This document shows positions 43,157-52,247 of a DNA stretch of 64,000 nucleotides, piece after piece; within the stretch, counting starts at the first letter, position 1, and every line of letters starts with the position of its first letter. The notes under the pieces were generated by a model. That model ran no database searches. It was not told where the DNA came from and worked only from the letters and a program-made list of their open reading frames with translations. The stretch covers positions 124,001 to 188,000 of the forward strand of contig CAXTIU010000004.1 of the NCBI GenBank assembly GCA_964244495.1, written 5' to 3'. Source of the stretch: RH-AL1 sp964244495 (GTDB taxonomy: Bacteria > Pseudomonadota > Alphaproteobacteria > Rhizobiales > Beijerinckiaceae). A program made the position numbers and the translations under genes.

Positions 43157-43471
43157 ATGGCGCTTGCTCCCACCTTGATGATCCTGGCCTTGCTCGCCAG
43201 CCATCCGCAGCCGTCCGACTCGCTGCCGATCCCCGAGATCGACATCGTGGCGCAATGCGACCGCGCCATCGCCTTGGCCGGTTGTGTCGAGGCCGAGCAC
43301 GCGAGCCTCGGTGCGCTGCAATTCTGGTGGCACAAGATCCCCGACCAGGAAACCAAGGCTTACTGCATCGCGCGGACGCGGGAGGATCCGTTCCTCAACT
43401 ACACGCACCTGATGTTGTGCATCGCCGACAAGGCGCGCCTGCCGCATCCGGCCCTCGCCTCGTATCGATGA
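43157..43471 (+). CDS. Small exported protein of unknown function
   Basis: A 104-residue protein with a hydrophobic N-terminus (MALAPTLMILALLASHPQ) that may be a signal peptide or anchor. Four cysteines (VAQCDRAIALAGC, KAYC, LMLC) could form disulfides. No family is recognised. The start is uncertain; the frame is open upstream. It is followed 10 bases later by another small gene on the same strand, which supports a two-gene unit. Confidence 0.55.
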   Translation: MALAPTLMILALLASHPQPSDSLPIPEIDIVAQCDRAIALAGCVEAEHASLGALQFWWHKIPDQETKAYCIARTREDPFLNYTHLMLCIADKARLPHPALASYR

Positions 43472-43481
43472 GGCCTGCATC

Positions 43482-43682
43482 GTGAGCCCCAATCGGCCGA
43501 GGCTCACGGTCGTCGAACCGCGTGACGGCGACCCGCCGGCCGGCGACCCCTCGCGCCGCGTCCTGCTCATCGCCTTCGTCTTCGTGGTCCTTCTCGCCGG
43601 GCTCGGCTACGTCGTGGTCGAGAAGATGATGGACGTGGCGACCCTTCAGGACTGCGCGGCCACCGGTCGGCATGATTGTTGA
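43482..43682 (+). CDS. Small single-span membrane protein, DC...RHDC type
   Basis: A 66-residue protein with an N-terminal cytoplasmic stretch, one helix (LLIAFVFVVLLAGLGYVVVEKM) and a short periplasmic end LQDCAATGRHDC. Small alphaproteobacterial membrane proteins ending in a DC-x5-C pattern are common. GTG 43482 lies 10 bases after the previous stop. The function is unknown. Confidence 0.6.
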   Translation: MSPNRPRLTVVEPRDGDPPAGDPSRRVLLIAFVFVVLLAGLGYVVVEKMMDVATLQDCAATGRHDC

Positions 43683-44045
43683 CGCTGGCGCATCCCGGTT
43701 CCAGACGCGAGCACGCTATGACCTCACCCAGTCCGTTCGCGCGTCGGTTGCGTTCGCGCACGCCGGGCTAAGGAAAGCGCGCGCCCACAGCCGCTGAGCT
43801 TGCCGCCGCCGGCCACCGGGCGATGGCGCGGCTCCGAAGATCGCCGTCGAAGATCGCCGTCGTTGGCGAGATCCGCCCCTCGTCATCGACGCGGTAGCGC
43901 GAGGACCTCGTCAAACGGACAGTCGGCGCATCGTGCTCGGCACGACCCCCGGGGGCGCGCGCCGTCACACCCTATGGGCATCGATGGCGGCGCCCGTTTC
44001 GCGAGCGGTCGGCGCCGCGACCGCCGGACGTGTCGCGCGATGGCG
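43683..44045. other. Intergenic stretch without a recognisable gene
   Basis: All frames here give basic, low-complexity translations with no signal or domain, so no gene is called. It includes the short 13-bp tandem repeat listed separately. The stretch lies between the end of a two-gene plus-strand unit and the stop of a possible small minus-strand gene. Confidence 0.4.
43835..43860 (+). repeat. 13-bp tandem duplication
   Basis: The 13-base unit CGAAGATCGCCGT occurs twice back to back in non-coding sequence. No function is apparent; it looks like a simple replication-slippage duplication. Confidence 0.7.
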
Positions 44046-44354
44046 TTACCTGGGCAGCGCGACGAAGCAGGGGGCGACGGCGTGGGACGAGAGCGACTCG
44101 GACGTCGGCCTCGACGCGCAACCATCGGCCGGTGGCAGGAAAGCGCCCGGCGTCACGGCCGCTCCGGTGACGCGCCTCGCGGCGGCACCACCCGAGCCTC
44201 GCGGCCAAGCGGCCCAACCGACCGGCGCGAGGAGGGCGCAGAAGGCGATCAGCGACACGAGCACGGCGGCCGTGCTTCCCCCGTCGCGGGGGGCCGGCTC
44301 GGGCGGGTTGTCGCCCCGGGGCGCGGCGGGGATCGGTGGCAGAAAGGCGAGCAT
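44046..44354 (-). CDS. Possible small membrane protein
   Basis: A 102-residue frame with a Pro-rich N-terminus and one hydrophobic helix (AAVLVSLIAFCALLAPVGWAAW, about residues 29-50). ATG 44354 has GGAG seven bases upstream, and the codons are GC-rich at third positions. The C-terminal half is basic and then Ser/Pro-rich, without recognisable features. It could be a genuine small inner-membrane protein, or chance. Confidence 0.4.
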   Translation of the reverse strand: MLAFLPPIPAAPRGDNPPEPAPRDGGSTAAVLVSLIAFCALLAPVGWAAWPRGSGGAAARRVTGAAVTPGAFLPPADGCASRPTSESLSSHAVAPCFVALPR

Positions 44355-44420
44355 GGCCGTCTCCGTCAGGGGCTGATCATCGGCAGGTCGCTTGACGCTT
44401 GCCCATGTTAAATACTCGGC

Positions 44421-44436
44421 GCCGTGTTGTCACGGC
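44421..44436. other. Short perfect hairpin
   Basis: GCCGTG and CACGGC pair around a TTGT loop in the gap between the small minus-strand gene and the small plus-strand gene at 44637. No T-run follows on the plus strand. It may be an operator or structured leader, or a chance palindrome. Confidence 0.3.
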
Positions 44437-44636
44437 ACGAGAAAGCTTCATTCCGTCACGACATCGTCCGGTCGCCGAACCCCTGTCGCCCGCATCCGTC
44501 ATGCGCGGCGTTTCCTGAGGTCCGCAGCCTGAACGCCGGGTGTGTCTCGATCGCCATGCGACCAATGCGGCAGCGCCGCGACCTTGCGCGCGGGATCGAC
44601 GTTTGATGCCGTGGTGGTCGCGGGCGGGAGACGTCG

Positions 44637-44888
44637 GTGAGGATCGTAGCTTGCGCCATCGTCGTGGTCTGGGCCACGCTACTCGGCGTCGCCTACCTGT
44701 GCCGCGTCCGGGCGCGCCTCGACCGTGGCCCGGCGGTGGCGATCGTGACGCTCTGCTACGGCTGGCTGAGCGCGCTCGCGCTGCTGTGGCTCGGCTGGAC
44801 TTGGCGGGGCGGCGTCGGCGTCACCGGCATGTTGATCCCTTACGCGGTCGCGACCGGCACCATCCTGGTCGGCCGGCGCAGGTCCTAG
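44637..44888 (+). CDS. Small membrane protein, three helices
   Basis: An 83-residue hydrophobic protein with three predicted helices: VACAIVVVWATLLGVAYL, AVAIVTLCYGWLSALALLWLGW, and GVTGMLIPYAVATGTILVG. GTG 44637 has GGGAG about seven bases upstream, and the third codon positions are GC-rich. No family is recognised. It is about 117 bases ahead of kup, on the same strand. Confidence 0.55.
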   Translation: MRIVACAIVVVWATLLGVAYLCRVRARLDRGPAVAIVTLCYGWLSALALLWLGWTWRGGVGVTGMLIPYAVATGTILVGRRRS

Positions 44889-44941
44889 CCGCACGCCTCG
44901 GAGCTGACGCGCCCATCGGTCCGTTCACGACGGAGATGTCC

Positions 44942-44982
44942 CCTGTCATTGAGCGGTCGTATTGGGTAGTGTCTATGACAGG
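44942..44982 (+). promoter_or_regulatory. 8-bp inverted repeat directly ahead of kup
   Basis: CCTGTCAT at 44942-44949 and its exact complement ATGACAGG at 44975-44982, separated by 25 bases and ending 23 bases before the kup ATG. It could be an operator for a dimeric regulator or an mRNA hairpin near the ribosome site. No known riboswitch consensus was recognised. Confidence 0.45.
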
Positions 44983-45005
44983 TTGTTCATTGCGGGACCT
45001 TCAGG

Positions 45006-46925
45006 ATGACGAGCAGCGCCGCCGAGACCGTCGGCGATCGACCCGATAAGGACGCACCGAAGCCGGCCGCTTCACAGCAAGGGCTGCCTCTGATCGCGCT
45101 CGGCGCGCTCGGCATCGTCTTCGGCGATATCGGCACCAGCCCGCTCTACACGATGAAGACGGTGTTGGCGGCGACCGGCGACCACGTCGATCGCGGCACG
45201 ACGCTCGGCGTGCTGTCGCTGTTAGTTTGGACGCTCGTGATCGTCACCAGCATCAAGTACGTGTCCTTCGCGATGCGCATCGACAACGACGGCGAGGGCG
45301 GCATCCTGGCCCTGATGTCGCTGATCGGAATCAAGCGCGGACACCGGCCGGCGATCGTCGCCGCCGGGCTGTTCGGCGCCGCACTCATCTACGGCGACGG
45401 CGCGATCACCCCGGCGATCTCCGTGCTGTCGGCGCTGGAGGGCCTGCACCTCGCGATCCCCGCCTTCGATCCCTACGTGCTGCCGGCGGCGGTGGTCGTG
45501 CTGCTCGCGCTGTTCGCCTTCCAGTCGCGCGGCACGGCCACCATCGGCAAGCTGTTCGGACCCGTCATGCTGATCTGGTTCGCCGTCATCGCGCTGACGG
45601 GGCTCTACGGCATAGCGCAGCATCCATCTGTGCTGGTCGGCCTCAGCCCGACCTACGCGGTCGCCTACCTCGCGCACGGCGGCACCACGGCGTTCGTGCT
45701 GCTCGGCAGCGTCTTCCTGTGCGTCACCGGGGCGGAGGCGCTCTACGCCGACATGGGCCATTTCGGCAAGCGGCCGATCTGGCTCGCCTGGTTCGCGGCG
45801 GTGTTCCCCGCGCTGATCCTGAACTACGCGGGGCAGGCGGCGATCGTGCTGAACGGCGCGCCGACGCAGGACAACATCTTCTACCGCCTCTGTCCGCCCG
45901 TCCTGCTGGTGCCGCTGATCGTGCTGGCCACGGTGGCGACCATCATCGCCAGCCAGTCGATCATCACCGGCGCCTTCTCCATGACGCGCCAGGCGATCCA
46001 GCTCGGCTGGATGCCGCGGCTCGCCATCAAGCAGACCTCGGAGGAGGGCTACGGACAGATCTACGTCGGCACCGTCAACTGGATGCTGATGATCGTGACG
46101 GTCGGGCTGACGCTGGGTTTTCGCAAATCCGACAATCTCGCCTCCGCCTACGGCATCGCGGTCTCCGCCACCATGCTGATGACATCGGCGCTGCTCTACA
46201 TCGCCATGCGCGAGGTATGGGGATGGTCGGTCGCGCTCGCCGGATCGGTCGCGGCCGTCTTCATCGTGGTCGACGCGGCCTTCTTCTCGTCCAACCTGCT
46301 CAAGCTGCTCGACGGGGGCTGGGTGCCGCTGGTGCTCGCCATCGCCGTGTTCAGCCTGATGCGGATCTGGCACACCGGCATCGCCGCTATCGCGCGCAGC
46401 TTCGGCGACACGGTGCAGACCGTCCCCGCCTTCTTCGACAAGCTGGACGCCGACAAGGTGCCGCGCATCGAGGGCACGGCCGTGTTCCTCACCCGCACCC
46501 GCAAGGACGTGCCGCCGCTGCTTATCTGGCACGTCAAGCAGAATCGCTGCCTCTACGCCGACGTGCTGATCGTCACAATCACCACCGCGCTCGTGCCGCG
46601 CGTGGACGCGCCCGACCGGTTCACGGTGAGCGAGGAGCGTCCGAGGGTGTGGCGCGTCCTCCTGAAGAACGGCTTCATGGAGCACGTCGGCCTCGACGAT
46701 CTGCTGCCCGCCCTGAAGGACGCCGGATGCGGCATCGACCTCGACAAGGTCGTGTACTACGTCGGCCACGAATCGGTGGTGCGGGCGCCGCCCGGCCGCC
46801 GCCTGCTCAACAGCGTCACCGAGCACGTGTTCGCCTCGATGGAGCGCAACCAGGCGCACCTCGTCGACGTGCTCGGGCTGCCGACCGACAGGGTGGTCGA
46901 GATCGGGCGCCACATCGAGCTTTAG
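45006..46925 (+). CDS. kup: Kup-type potassium uptake protein
   Basis: A K+:H+ symporter of 639 residues. The N-terminus has the Kup signature GALGIVFGDIGTSPLYTMK, followed by IKYVSFAMRIDNDGEGGILAL and AALIYGDGAITPAISVLSALEG, and in the middle GAEALYADMGHFGK. About twelve membrane helices are followed by a cytosolic C-terminal region ending DRVVEIGRHIEL. This copy reads as a full-length Kup. The ATG at 45006 follows AGG almost directly, so initiation is not strongly supported by a ribosome site. An MgtC gene follows 87 bases downstream on the same strand. Confidence 0.95.
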   Translation: MTSSAAETVGDRPDKDAPKPAASQQGLPLIALGALGIVFGDIGTSPLYTMKTVLAATGDHVDRGTTLGVLSLLVWTLVIVTSIKYVSFAMRIDNDGEGGILALMSLIGIKRGHRPAIVAAGLFGAALIYGDGAITPAISVLSALEGLHLAIPAFDPYVLPAAVVVLLALFAFQSRGTATIGKLFGPVMLIWFAVIALTGLYGIAQHPSVLVGLSPTYAVAYLAHGGTTAFVLLGSVFLCVTGAEALYADMGHFGKRPIWLAWFAAVFPALILNYAGQAAIVLNGAPTQDNIFYRLCPPVLLVPLIVLATVATIIASQSIITGAFSMTRQAIQLGWMPRLAIKQTSEEGYGQIYVGTVNWMLMIVTVGLTLGFRKSDNLASAYGIAVSATMLMTSALLYIAMREVWGWSVALAGSVAAVFIVVDAAFFSSNLLKLLDGGWVPLVLAIAVFSLMRIWHTGIAAIARSFGDTVQTVPAFFDKLDADKVPRIEGTAVFLTRTRKDVPPLLIWHVKQNRCLYADVLIVTITTALVPRVDAPDRFTVSEERPRVWRVLLKNGFMEHVGLDDLLPALKDAGCGIDLDKVVYYVGHESVVRAPPGRRLLNSVTEHVFASMERNQAHLVDVLGLPTDRVVEIGRHIEL

Positions 46926-47012
46926 GCGCATCAGGGCCGCGGGAGGGTCGCGGCTCCGAGCTTTCCTGTCTGAGACGTCGCGCCGTCGAGTCGGCGTGGC
47001 GAGCGTGGTCCG

Positions 47013-47747
47013 ATGGCGATCGAATCCTTCCCGCACGCGGTGGCCGACGTGCTGTCGACGCCGTTCGCGCGGACCTTCGGCATCCTCGCCGTCGCCTTCG
47101 TGCTCGGCACGGCGATCGGGCTCGAGCGGCAGTGGCGGCAGCGCACGGCGGGCCTGCGGACCAACGTGCTGGTCGCGCTCGGCGCGGCGGCCTTCTCCGA
47201 CCTCGGCTACCGGCTGCTCGGGGCGGAGGGCGCCACCCGCATCATCGCCTACGTCGTTTCCGGTATCGGCTTCCTCGGCGCCGGCGTCATCCTGAAGGAC
47301 GGCACCAACATCCGCGGCCTCAACACGGCGGCGACGCTGTGGTGCTCGGCGGCGGTCGGCACCTTCGCCGGCAGCGGCCTCGCGTGGGAGGCGACCGCCC
47401 TCACCCTGTTCGTGCTCGCCGGCAACACGGTGCTGCGCCCGATCGTCAATTGGATCGATCGCCGTCCCATCGTGTCCGAGATCACGGAAGCCTCCTACCG
47501 CGTCCACGCGATCTGCGGACCCCAGTCGGTGCCGGCGGTGCGCGACCTCATCGACGCGGCCCTGGAAAGCGCCGGCTATCCCGTCCGCGATGTCCAAACC
47601 CTATCCGACAACGAGGAGCTGGTCGAACTCGCCGCGACGCTCGTCCCGACCACCGCCGAGGCGGACGCGCTCGACGGCGTGGTCGCGCGCCTCGAAGCCT
47701 CGCCGCTGGTGGAATCGGCGACGTGGACCGTTGAGACCGCCGCGTGA
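47013..47747 (+). CDS. MgtC/SapB family membrane protein (copy 2)
   Basis: A 244-residue MgtC-like protein. The core reads FVLGTAIGLERQWRQRTAGLRTNVLVALG, VVSGIGFLGAGVILKDG and LNTAATLWCSAAVGTFAG. The C-terminal part is an ACT-like soluble domain. It differs clearly from copy 1 about 10 kb to the left (GGGTILL versus GVILKDG in the conserved loop), so they are paralogues, not a recent duplication. It lies behind kup in the same direction and may be co-transcribed. Confidence 0.85.
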   Translation: MAIESFPHAVADVLSTPFARTFGILAVAFVLGTAIGLERQWRQRTAGLRTNVLVALGAAAFSDLGYRLLGAEGATRIIAYVVSGIGFLGAGVILKDGTNIRGLNTAATLWCSAAVGTFAGSGLAWEATALTLFVLAGNTVLRPIVNWIDRRPIVSEITEASYRVHAICGPQSVPAVRDLIDAALESAGYPVRDVQTLSDNEELVELAATLVPTTAEADALDGVVARLEASPLVESATWTVETAA

Positions 47748-47853
47748 CCGATCGGTCGGGGACGCGCCGCGCCCGACCTAGCGACGCCCTCGCCAGATGC
47801 GCTATGGGCGTCGGGAGGCTGTCGCCGCGACGCCGATCCATCCAAGCGGTGCC

Positions 47854-49284
47854 ATGACCAAGTTCGCGTTCCTGAGCCTCGTCTTGATAGGTCTCCTCGT
47901 CGAGGGACCGTCGGCGCAGGCCGTCGCGGGCGCGGCGAACGGCGGCGATGCGACCAATGCCCAGCCGTTCTTCGTGCTGCCGGACACGTCCGACAAGCCC
48001 TCGGCTCCCGCCACGGTCGCCAACAGGCTGCCGAGTATCCAGACCTCGCTCGGCCCCTACGGCGATCCCGGCGGTCTCCGCGCCTTCTTCTCGTCGAAGG
48101 GTTTCGATTACGCCTTCACCATCATCGCCGAGACGCTGGGCAACGTGTCGGGTGGTGTGAAGCGGGGCGCCACCTTCGAGAGCCGCCTCGACGCGCGCTT
48201 CGACCTCGATCTCGACAGGCTCGCCGGCTGGCGCGGCGCCGCGCTGCACGCCAACGCCTACCAGATCGACGGTCGCGGCCTGAGCGGCAACAACACGCTC
48301 GACCTTTTCACGGTGAGCGGCATCGAGGCCTATCCCTCCACGCGACTCTACGAGGCTTGGTTCGAGCAGGACCTCGCCGCCGGCCGTGTTTTCGTGCGCC
48401 TCGGCCAACTCGCCGCCGACCGGGAGTTCTTCGTCAGCCAGACCGCGACGCTGTTCTTCAATTCTACGTTCGGATGGCCCGCGAGCCTTGGTAACGACCT
48501 GCCGAGCGGCGGCCCGGCCTTTCCGCTGGCCGATCCGGGGCTGCGTCTCAAAGTGTTGCCGGACGACCATCTCGCGCTGCTCGCCGCCGTGTTCGACGGC
48601 GACCCCGCCGGCCCCCGCCGACCCGGCGCCGACAGTCCGCTGCCACAAGTCCGCGACCTGTCGGGCACGGCGTTCCGGCTGAACGATGCGCCCTTCTTCA
48701 TCACCGAGGCCGCCTACACCTACAACAAGGACCGGGACCTCGCGACGCTGCCCGGCACGGTCAAGGTCGGCTTCTTTCAGCATTTCGGTGCCTTCGCCCT
48801 CGAGAACCCGCCGATCTCCGGCGTCGCGTCCGTTCGCGGCGACGACGGCTTCTACGCCCTCGTCGACCAGACGTTCTATCGACCGCCAGGGGTCGGCGAG
48901 GACCGCCAGGGTGCCGCCTTCTTTCTGCGCGCCTCCACGTCGCCGAGCGACCGCAACCTCATCGACCTCTACCTCGACGGCGGCTTATCTTACAAAGGAC
49001 TGTTTCCCGGACGACCCTCGGACACCACAGGGATCGCCGCCGCATACGCCCGCATCTCGCCCGAGGCGAGCCAGGCCGACATCGCGGCGCGGACGCCGCT
49101 CGTTCGCGACGACCAGGCCACGATCGAGGCGACGCACCAGTTCACGATCCTGCCGGGTTTCTCCATCCAGCTCGACGTTCAATACATCGTTCATCCCGGC
49201 GCCCACGGCGTGGCTGATCCCGCCACGGGACTGCCGATCCGTAACGCCGCCGTGTTCGGCCTGCGCAGCGCCGTCCGCTACTGA
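47854..49284 (+). CDS. Carbohydrate porin, OprB family
   Basis: A 476-residue outer-membrane barrel with a signal peptide (about residues 1-24, ending SAQA). The barrel starts near FDYAFTIIAETLGNVSGG and continues with the OprB-like strands AALHANAYQIDGRGLS, RLYEAWFEQDL, VFVRLGQLAADREFF and FFNSTFGWP. The protein ends in LRSAVRY. It probably permits diffusion of small sugars or organic solutes across the outer membrane. The start is ATG 47854. An unusual intergenic stretch follows. Confidence 0.85.
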   Translation: MTKFAFLSLVLIGLLVEGPSAQAVAGAANGGDATNAQPFFVLPDTSDKPSAPATVANRLPSIQTSLGPYGDPGGLRAFFSSKGFDYAFTIIAETLGNVSGGVKRGATFESRLDARFDLDLDRLAGWRGAALHANAYQIDGRGLSGNNTLDLFTVSGIEAYPSTRLYEAWFEQDLAAGRVFVRLGQLAADREFFVSQTATLFFNSTFGWPASLGNDLPSGGPAFPLADPGLRLKVLPDDHLALLAAVFDGDPAGPRRPGADSPLPQVRDLSGTAFRLNDAPFFITEAAYTYNKDRDLATLPGTVKVGFFQHFGAFALENPPISGVASVRGDDGFYALVDQTFYRPPGVGEDRQGAAFFLRASTSPSDRNLIDLYLDGGLSYKGLFPGRPSDTTGIAAAYARISPEASQADIAARTPLVRDDQATIEATHQFTILPGFSIQLDVQYIVHPGAHGVADPATGLPIRNAAVFGLRSAVRY

Positions 49285-49658
49285 TGGGTCCGTCCGGTGA
49301 GCCGTCACGGCCGGGCGCGCTGCCAATCGCGACCCGCGACGGCGCCAGGCTCGATCAATCCTGCCAGTCTAGGACAGCTCTAATTTGCGGGTAAACCATC
49401 TTGTCTAAGGATAAGCATCGTGGTTTTCAAGGATCAGGCATGAGAGTGAAACAAAGCGCTAGCTTTCTTCACTCCATGTCCAAACCTTAAAGAGTTGAAC
49501 GGCGGTCTACACGTGATGGCAAGGACAACGGCGAGGCACGCATCGACGATCGTCGGGAGAAATGCTGCCGATGTGTTCGATCTGCAACAAGCTCGTTTAG
49601 CGGAAAGCGTCTCGATGTTGTCCAGCGCATCGTCGGTTGGCGGCGTGGATCAGGGGCG
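49285..49658. other. Intergenic region ahead of the fused barrel gene
   Basis: A 374-base gap distinctly more AT-rich than the neighbours, especially 49380-49500. It contains a small palindrome, AAAGC-GCTA-GCTTT, at 49453-49466 that could act as a weak terminator of the OprB gene. The rest probably holds the promoter of the fused outer-membrane gene. No gene is seen. Confidence 0.45.
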
Positions 49659-51752
49659 ATGAGAGTGCGGCGGGGAAAGATGGTTGTTCTGCACGACATG
49701 TCGCGATTCCGGTCGGCGAGGCGGACCGGACGCGGGATGCTCGCCTTGTCTTTGATCCTGCCAGCGCTCGGCGCGGTCCCGGCGGCCGCCGCCGACCTCG
49801 CGGCTCCCCCTTCGCCGGCGCCGAGTGGCCGCAGCCCTTTCGAGGGGTTCTACGCCGGCGCCCACATCGGCGACGTGTTCGGCGCCACCTCGTCGTTCAA
49901 CACGGACCCAGCCGCCGCGCCGGCGGCGGGACGAGCCACCCTCGTCGGCGAGGATGCCGAGTACGGCCCGGTCTTCTCCGGCTTCGAGGCCGGCTACAAC
50001 CACGTCCTGCCCTCGGGCGTGCTGCTGGGCATCGAGGGCGACTTCTCGTTCCCCGACGCGCTGTTCAGCAACCTCGGCGTGACAATCCCCGCGACGGGGC
50101 CGTCGATCGTCACCGACAACGTCGAGATCTTCGGCTCGCTGCGCGGGCGCGTCGGTTACACGCGGGGCAAGTGGCTCGTCTACGCCACCGGCGGCGTCGC
50201 CTATGACCGCGACAGGGTGATCAACACGGACAACGCCGGCGACGTCGATGAAATCTACGTCTCGCGCCCCGGCTTCGTGGTCGGCGCCGGCTTGGAAACG
50301 ATGTTGACGTCGAACATCAGCGCGAAGTTCGAGTACCAGTTCTTTGACTTCGCCCACGAGTCCACCTACTTTCCCATCGCCAACCAGCACTACAACTCCG
50401 ACCTGTCGTTCCAGACGCTGCGCTTCGGGCTGAACTACCATTTCAACGCCGACCCTGCCGCGCCGGGCAGCACGGGCGGGATCCTATCGCAGCGGACGCT
50501 CGACAACCTCAGCATCCACGCCCAGTCGACGATCGTGGGCCAGGCCAACGCACCGTTCCCGGTCGCCTATTCCGGGCAGCAGAGCCTCTTTTCCGGATTC
50601 CAGGCGCGCGACACCTTCAGCGTCACCGGATATTTCGGCTACAAGGCGTTCGAGGGCACCGAGTTTTACTTCAACCCGGAACCGTTCCAGGGCTTCGGCC
50701 TCAGCGAGACCCACGGGCTCGCCGGCTTCTCCAACCTGGAGGCGCAGAAGGCGGGATTCGACTTCCCGCACTACAACACGTCGCGCTTGTTCCTGCGCCA
50801 GGTGATTGGCCTTGGCGGCGAGCAGGAGGACCTGCCCGACGGCCCGAACCAAGTCGCCGAGAAGGTCGACGTGTCGCGTCTCACCTACACGTTCGGCAAG
50901 CTGTCCGTGCCCGACATCTTCGACAACAACAGCTACGCGCACGACGGGCGGGTCGGCTTCCTGAACTGGTCGGTCAACGACGGTGGCGCCTTCGACTACG
51001 CCGCCGACCAGAAGGGCTACAGCTACGGCACCACGCTCGAACTCAACCGGAAGGACTGGGCGGTGCGCGCCGGTTACTTCCTTCTGCCCGACGACCCCAA
51101 CAGCAACAACTTCGACACGCGAGTGTTCCGGCGCGGTCAGTACCTGGCCGAGTTCCAGCACAACTACACGTTCCTCGGCTCGCCGGGCATCTTCCGCCTC
51201 ACCGGCTGGGAGTCGCAGTGCTTCTGCGGCAGCTTCGCCGCCACGCTCACCAATCCCGGCCTCATTGATCCCGCCGTCGATCCCAACGCGCCCGACATCG
51301 CCGCAACCCGCAAGACGCGTTCGGAGTTCGGCTTCATCGGCAACTTCGAGCAGGCGGTAACCACCGACCTCGGCCTGTTCGCACGTATCAGCTACCAGAG
51401 CGGCCAGACCGAGATCGAGGCATGGACCGACATCGACGAGAGCCTGTCGTTCGGCGGCACCCTCAAAGGGACCGCCTGGGGGCGACCCAAGGACACGATC
51501 GGCCTGGCGGGCGTCGTCAACGGCCTGTCCGGCAACTACCAGAAGTTCCTCAGCATCGGCGGTCTCGGCGTCAACATCGGGGACGGCGCGCTGAACTACC
51601 GCCCGGAGCAGATCGTCGAGAGCTATTACTCGATCGGCCTCAGCGATACCGCCGCCCTGACCTTCGACTACCAGTTCATCGCCAACCCGGCCGACAACTA
51701 CATGCGCGGACCTGTGTCGATCGGTTCGGTCCGCCTCCATTTCGCGCTTTGA
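49659..51752 (+). CDS. Fused outer-membrane protein: Omp25-like barrel plus OprB-like barrel
   Basis: A 697-residue protein. Signal peptide (ending AAA-ADLAAP) is followed by an Omp25/31-type barrel from FEGFYAGAHIGDVFG through a last strand ending LRFGLNYHF near residue 266. A Gly/Pro-rich linker (NADPAAPGSTGG) leads into a second, larger barrel-like region with OprB features: LDNLSIHAQSTIVGQ, DVSRLTYTFGKLSVPDIFD, and a terminal VRLHFAL. Three in-frame ATGs (49659, 49680, 49698) could start it; 49680 has GGGGA upstream. The first barrel's usual C-terminal Phe is retained inside the chain. This would make an outer-membrane protein with two pores, or a folding unit plus a porin. Confidence 0.82.
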   Translation: MRVRRGKMVVLHDMSRFRSARRTGRGMLALSLILPALGAVPAAAADLAAPPSPAPSGRSPFEGFYAGAHIGDVFGATSSFNTDPAAAPAAGRATLVGEDAEYGPVFSGFEAGYNHVLPSGVLLGIEGDFSFPDALFSNLGVTIPATGPSIVTDNVEIFGSLRGRVGYTRGKWLVYATGGVAYDRDRVINTDNAGDVDEIYVSRPGFVVGAGLETMLTSNISAKFEYQFFDFAHESTYFPIANQHYNSDLSFQTLRFGLNYHFNADPAAPGSTGGILSQRTLDNLSIHAQSTIVGQANAPFPVAYSGQQSLFSGFQARDTFSVTGYFGYKAFEGTEFYFNPEPFQGFGLSETHGLAGFSNLEAQKAGFDFPHYNTSRLFLRQVIGLGGEQEDLPDGPNQVAEKVDVSRLTYTFGKLSVPDIFDNNSYAHDGRVGFLNWSVNDGGAFDYAADQKGYSYGTTLELNRKDWAVRAGYFLLPDDPNSNNFDTRVFRRGQYLAEFQHNYTFLGSPGIFRLTGWESQCFCGSFAATLTNPGLIDPAVDPNAPDIAATRKTRSEFGFIGNFEQAVTTDLGLFARISYQSGQTEIEAWTDIDESLSFGGTLKGTAWGRPKDTIGLAGVVNGLSGNYQKFLSIGGLGVNIGDGALNYRPEQIVESYYSIGLSDTAALTFDYQFIANPADNYMRGPVSIGSVRLHFAL

Positions 51753-51833
51753 CCATCGCGGCCGGCAACGTATGCAACCTCCCTCGTCTCCATAGGATTG
51801 AGCTTTCGTCCACCACGTTGATCGGGTCGTTCC

Positions 51834-52088
51834 ATGAACCTTGCCGCCAAGTTAACCGTGATCGCTTCCGCGAGCCTGTTGTTGCCTGCGTCGACCGTTA
51901 TGGCCGGAGGAAGCGGCGTGTCTCCGAAGGCCGGAAGCGCCATCAACGGCACGAAGCAGGAGAGCGGCGCTCAACCGGCACCGAGCAAGTCGGCGACCGG
52001 GGCGACGCCGCTGAGCGGTTCCAATTCAACGGCGATCACGAGCGGGCATGACGCCGGTGTGTCGAGTTCTGCGACCACCGGCAAATGA
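51834..52088 (+). CDS. Small secreted Ser/Gly/Thr-rich protein
   Basis: An 84-residue protein with a signal peptide (MNLAAKLTVIASASLLLPASTVMA). The mature chain is low-complexity Ser, Gly, Thr and Ala (KAGSAINGT, SSATTGK) with no cysteine. The function is unknown; it is probably periplasmic or surface-linked. It follows the fused barrel gene by 81 bases on the same strand. Confidence 0.6.
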   Translation: MNLAAKLTVIASASLLLPASTVMAGGSGVSPKAGSAINGTKQESGAQPAPSKSATGATPLSGSNSTAITSGHDAGVSSSATTGK

Positions 52089-52247
52089 CGGTGCGACGTC
52101 CCGCGCCCCGATGATCGCGCGACCGCTCCTGCCTCCCAACCCCGATCGGGGGGCGTGGACAACAATGGGCGATTGTCGGGCAACGTCGCACATGGTCGCG
52201 CGTCGGCCGATGCGCCCAATGGGACGCGCGTCCGCGCCGAGGTGTCG

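Noticed and set aside
43683..44045. Short basic frames on both strands
   Set aside because: All are Arg- or Pro-rich with no signal, anchor or ribosome site that stands out.
45222..47597. A 791-codon open frame on the minus strand opposite kup and mgtC
   Set aside because: Its translation is a run of His, Asp, Arg and Glu without domains, as expected opposite GC-rich coding sequence, and it overlaps the well-supported kup gene throughout.
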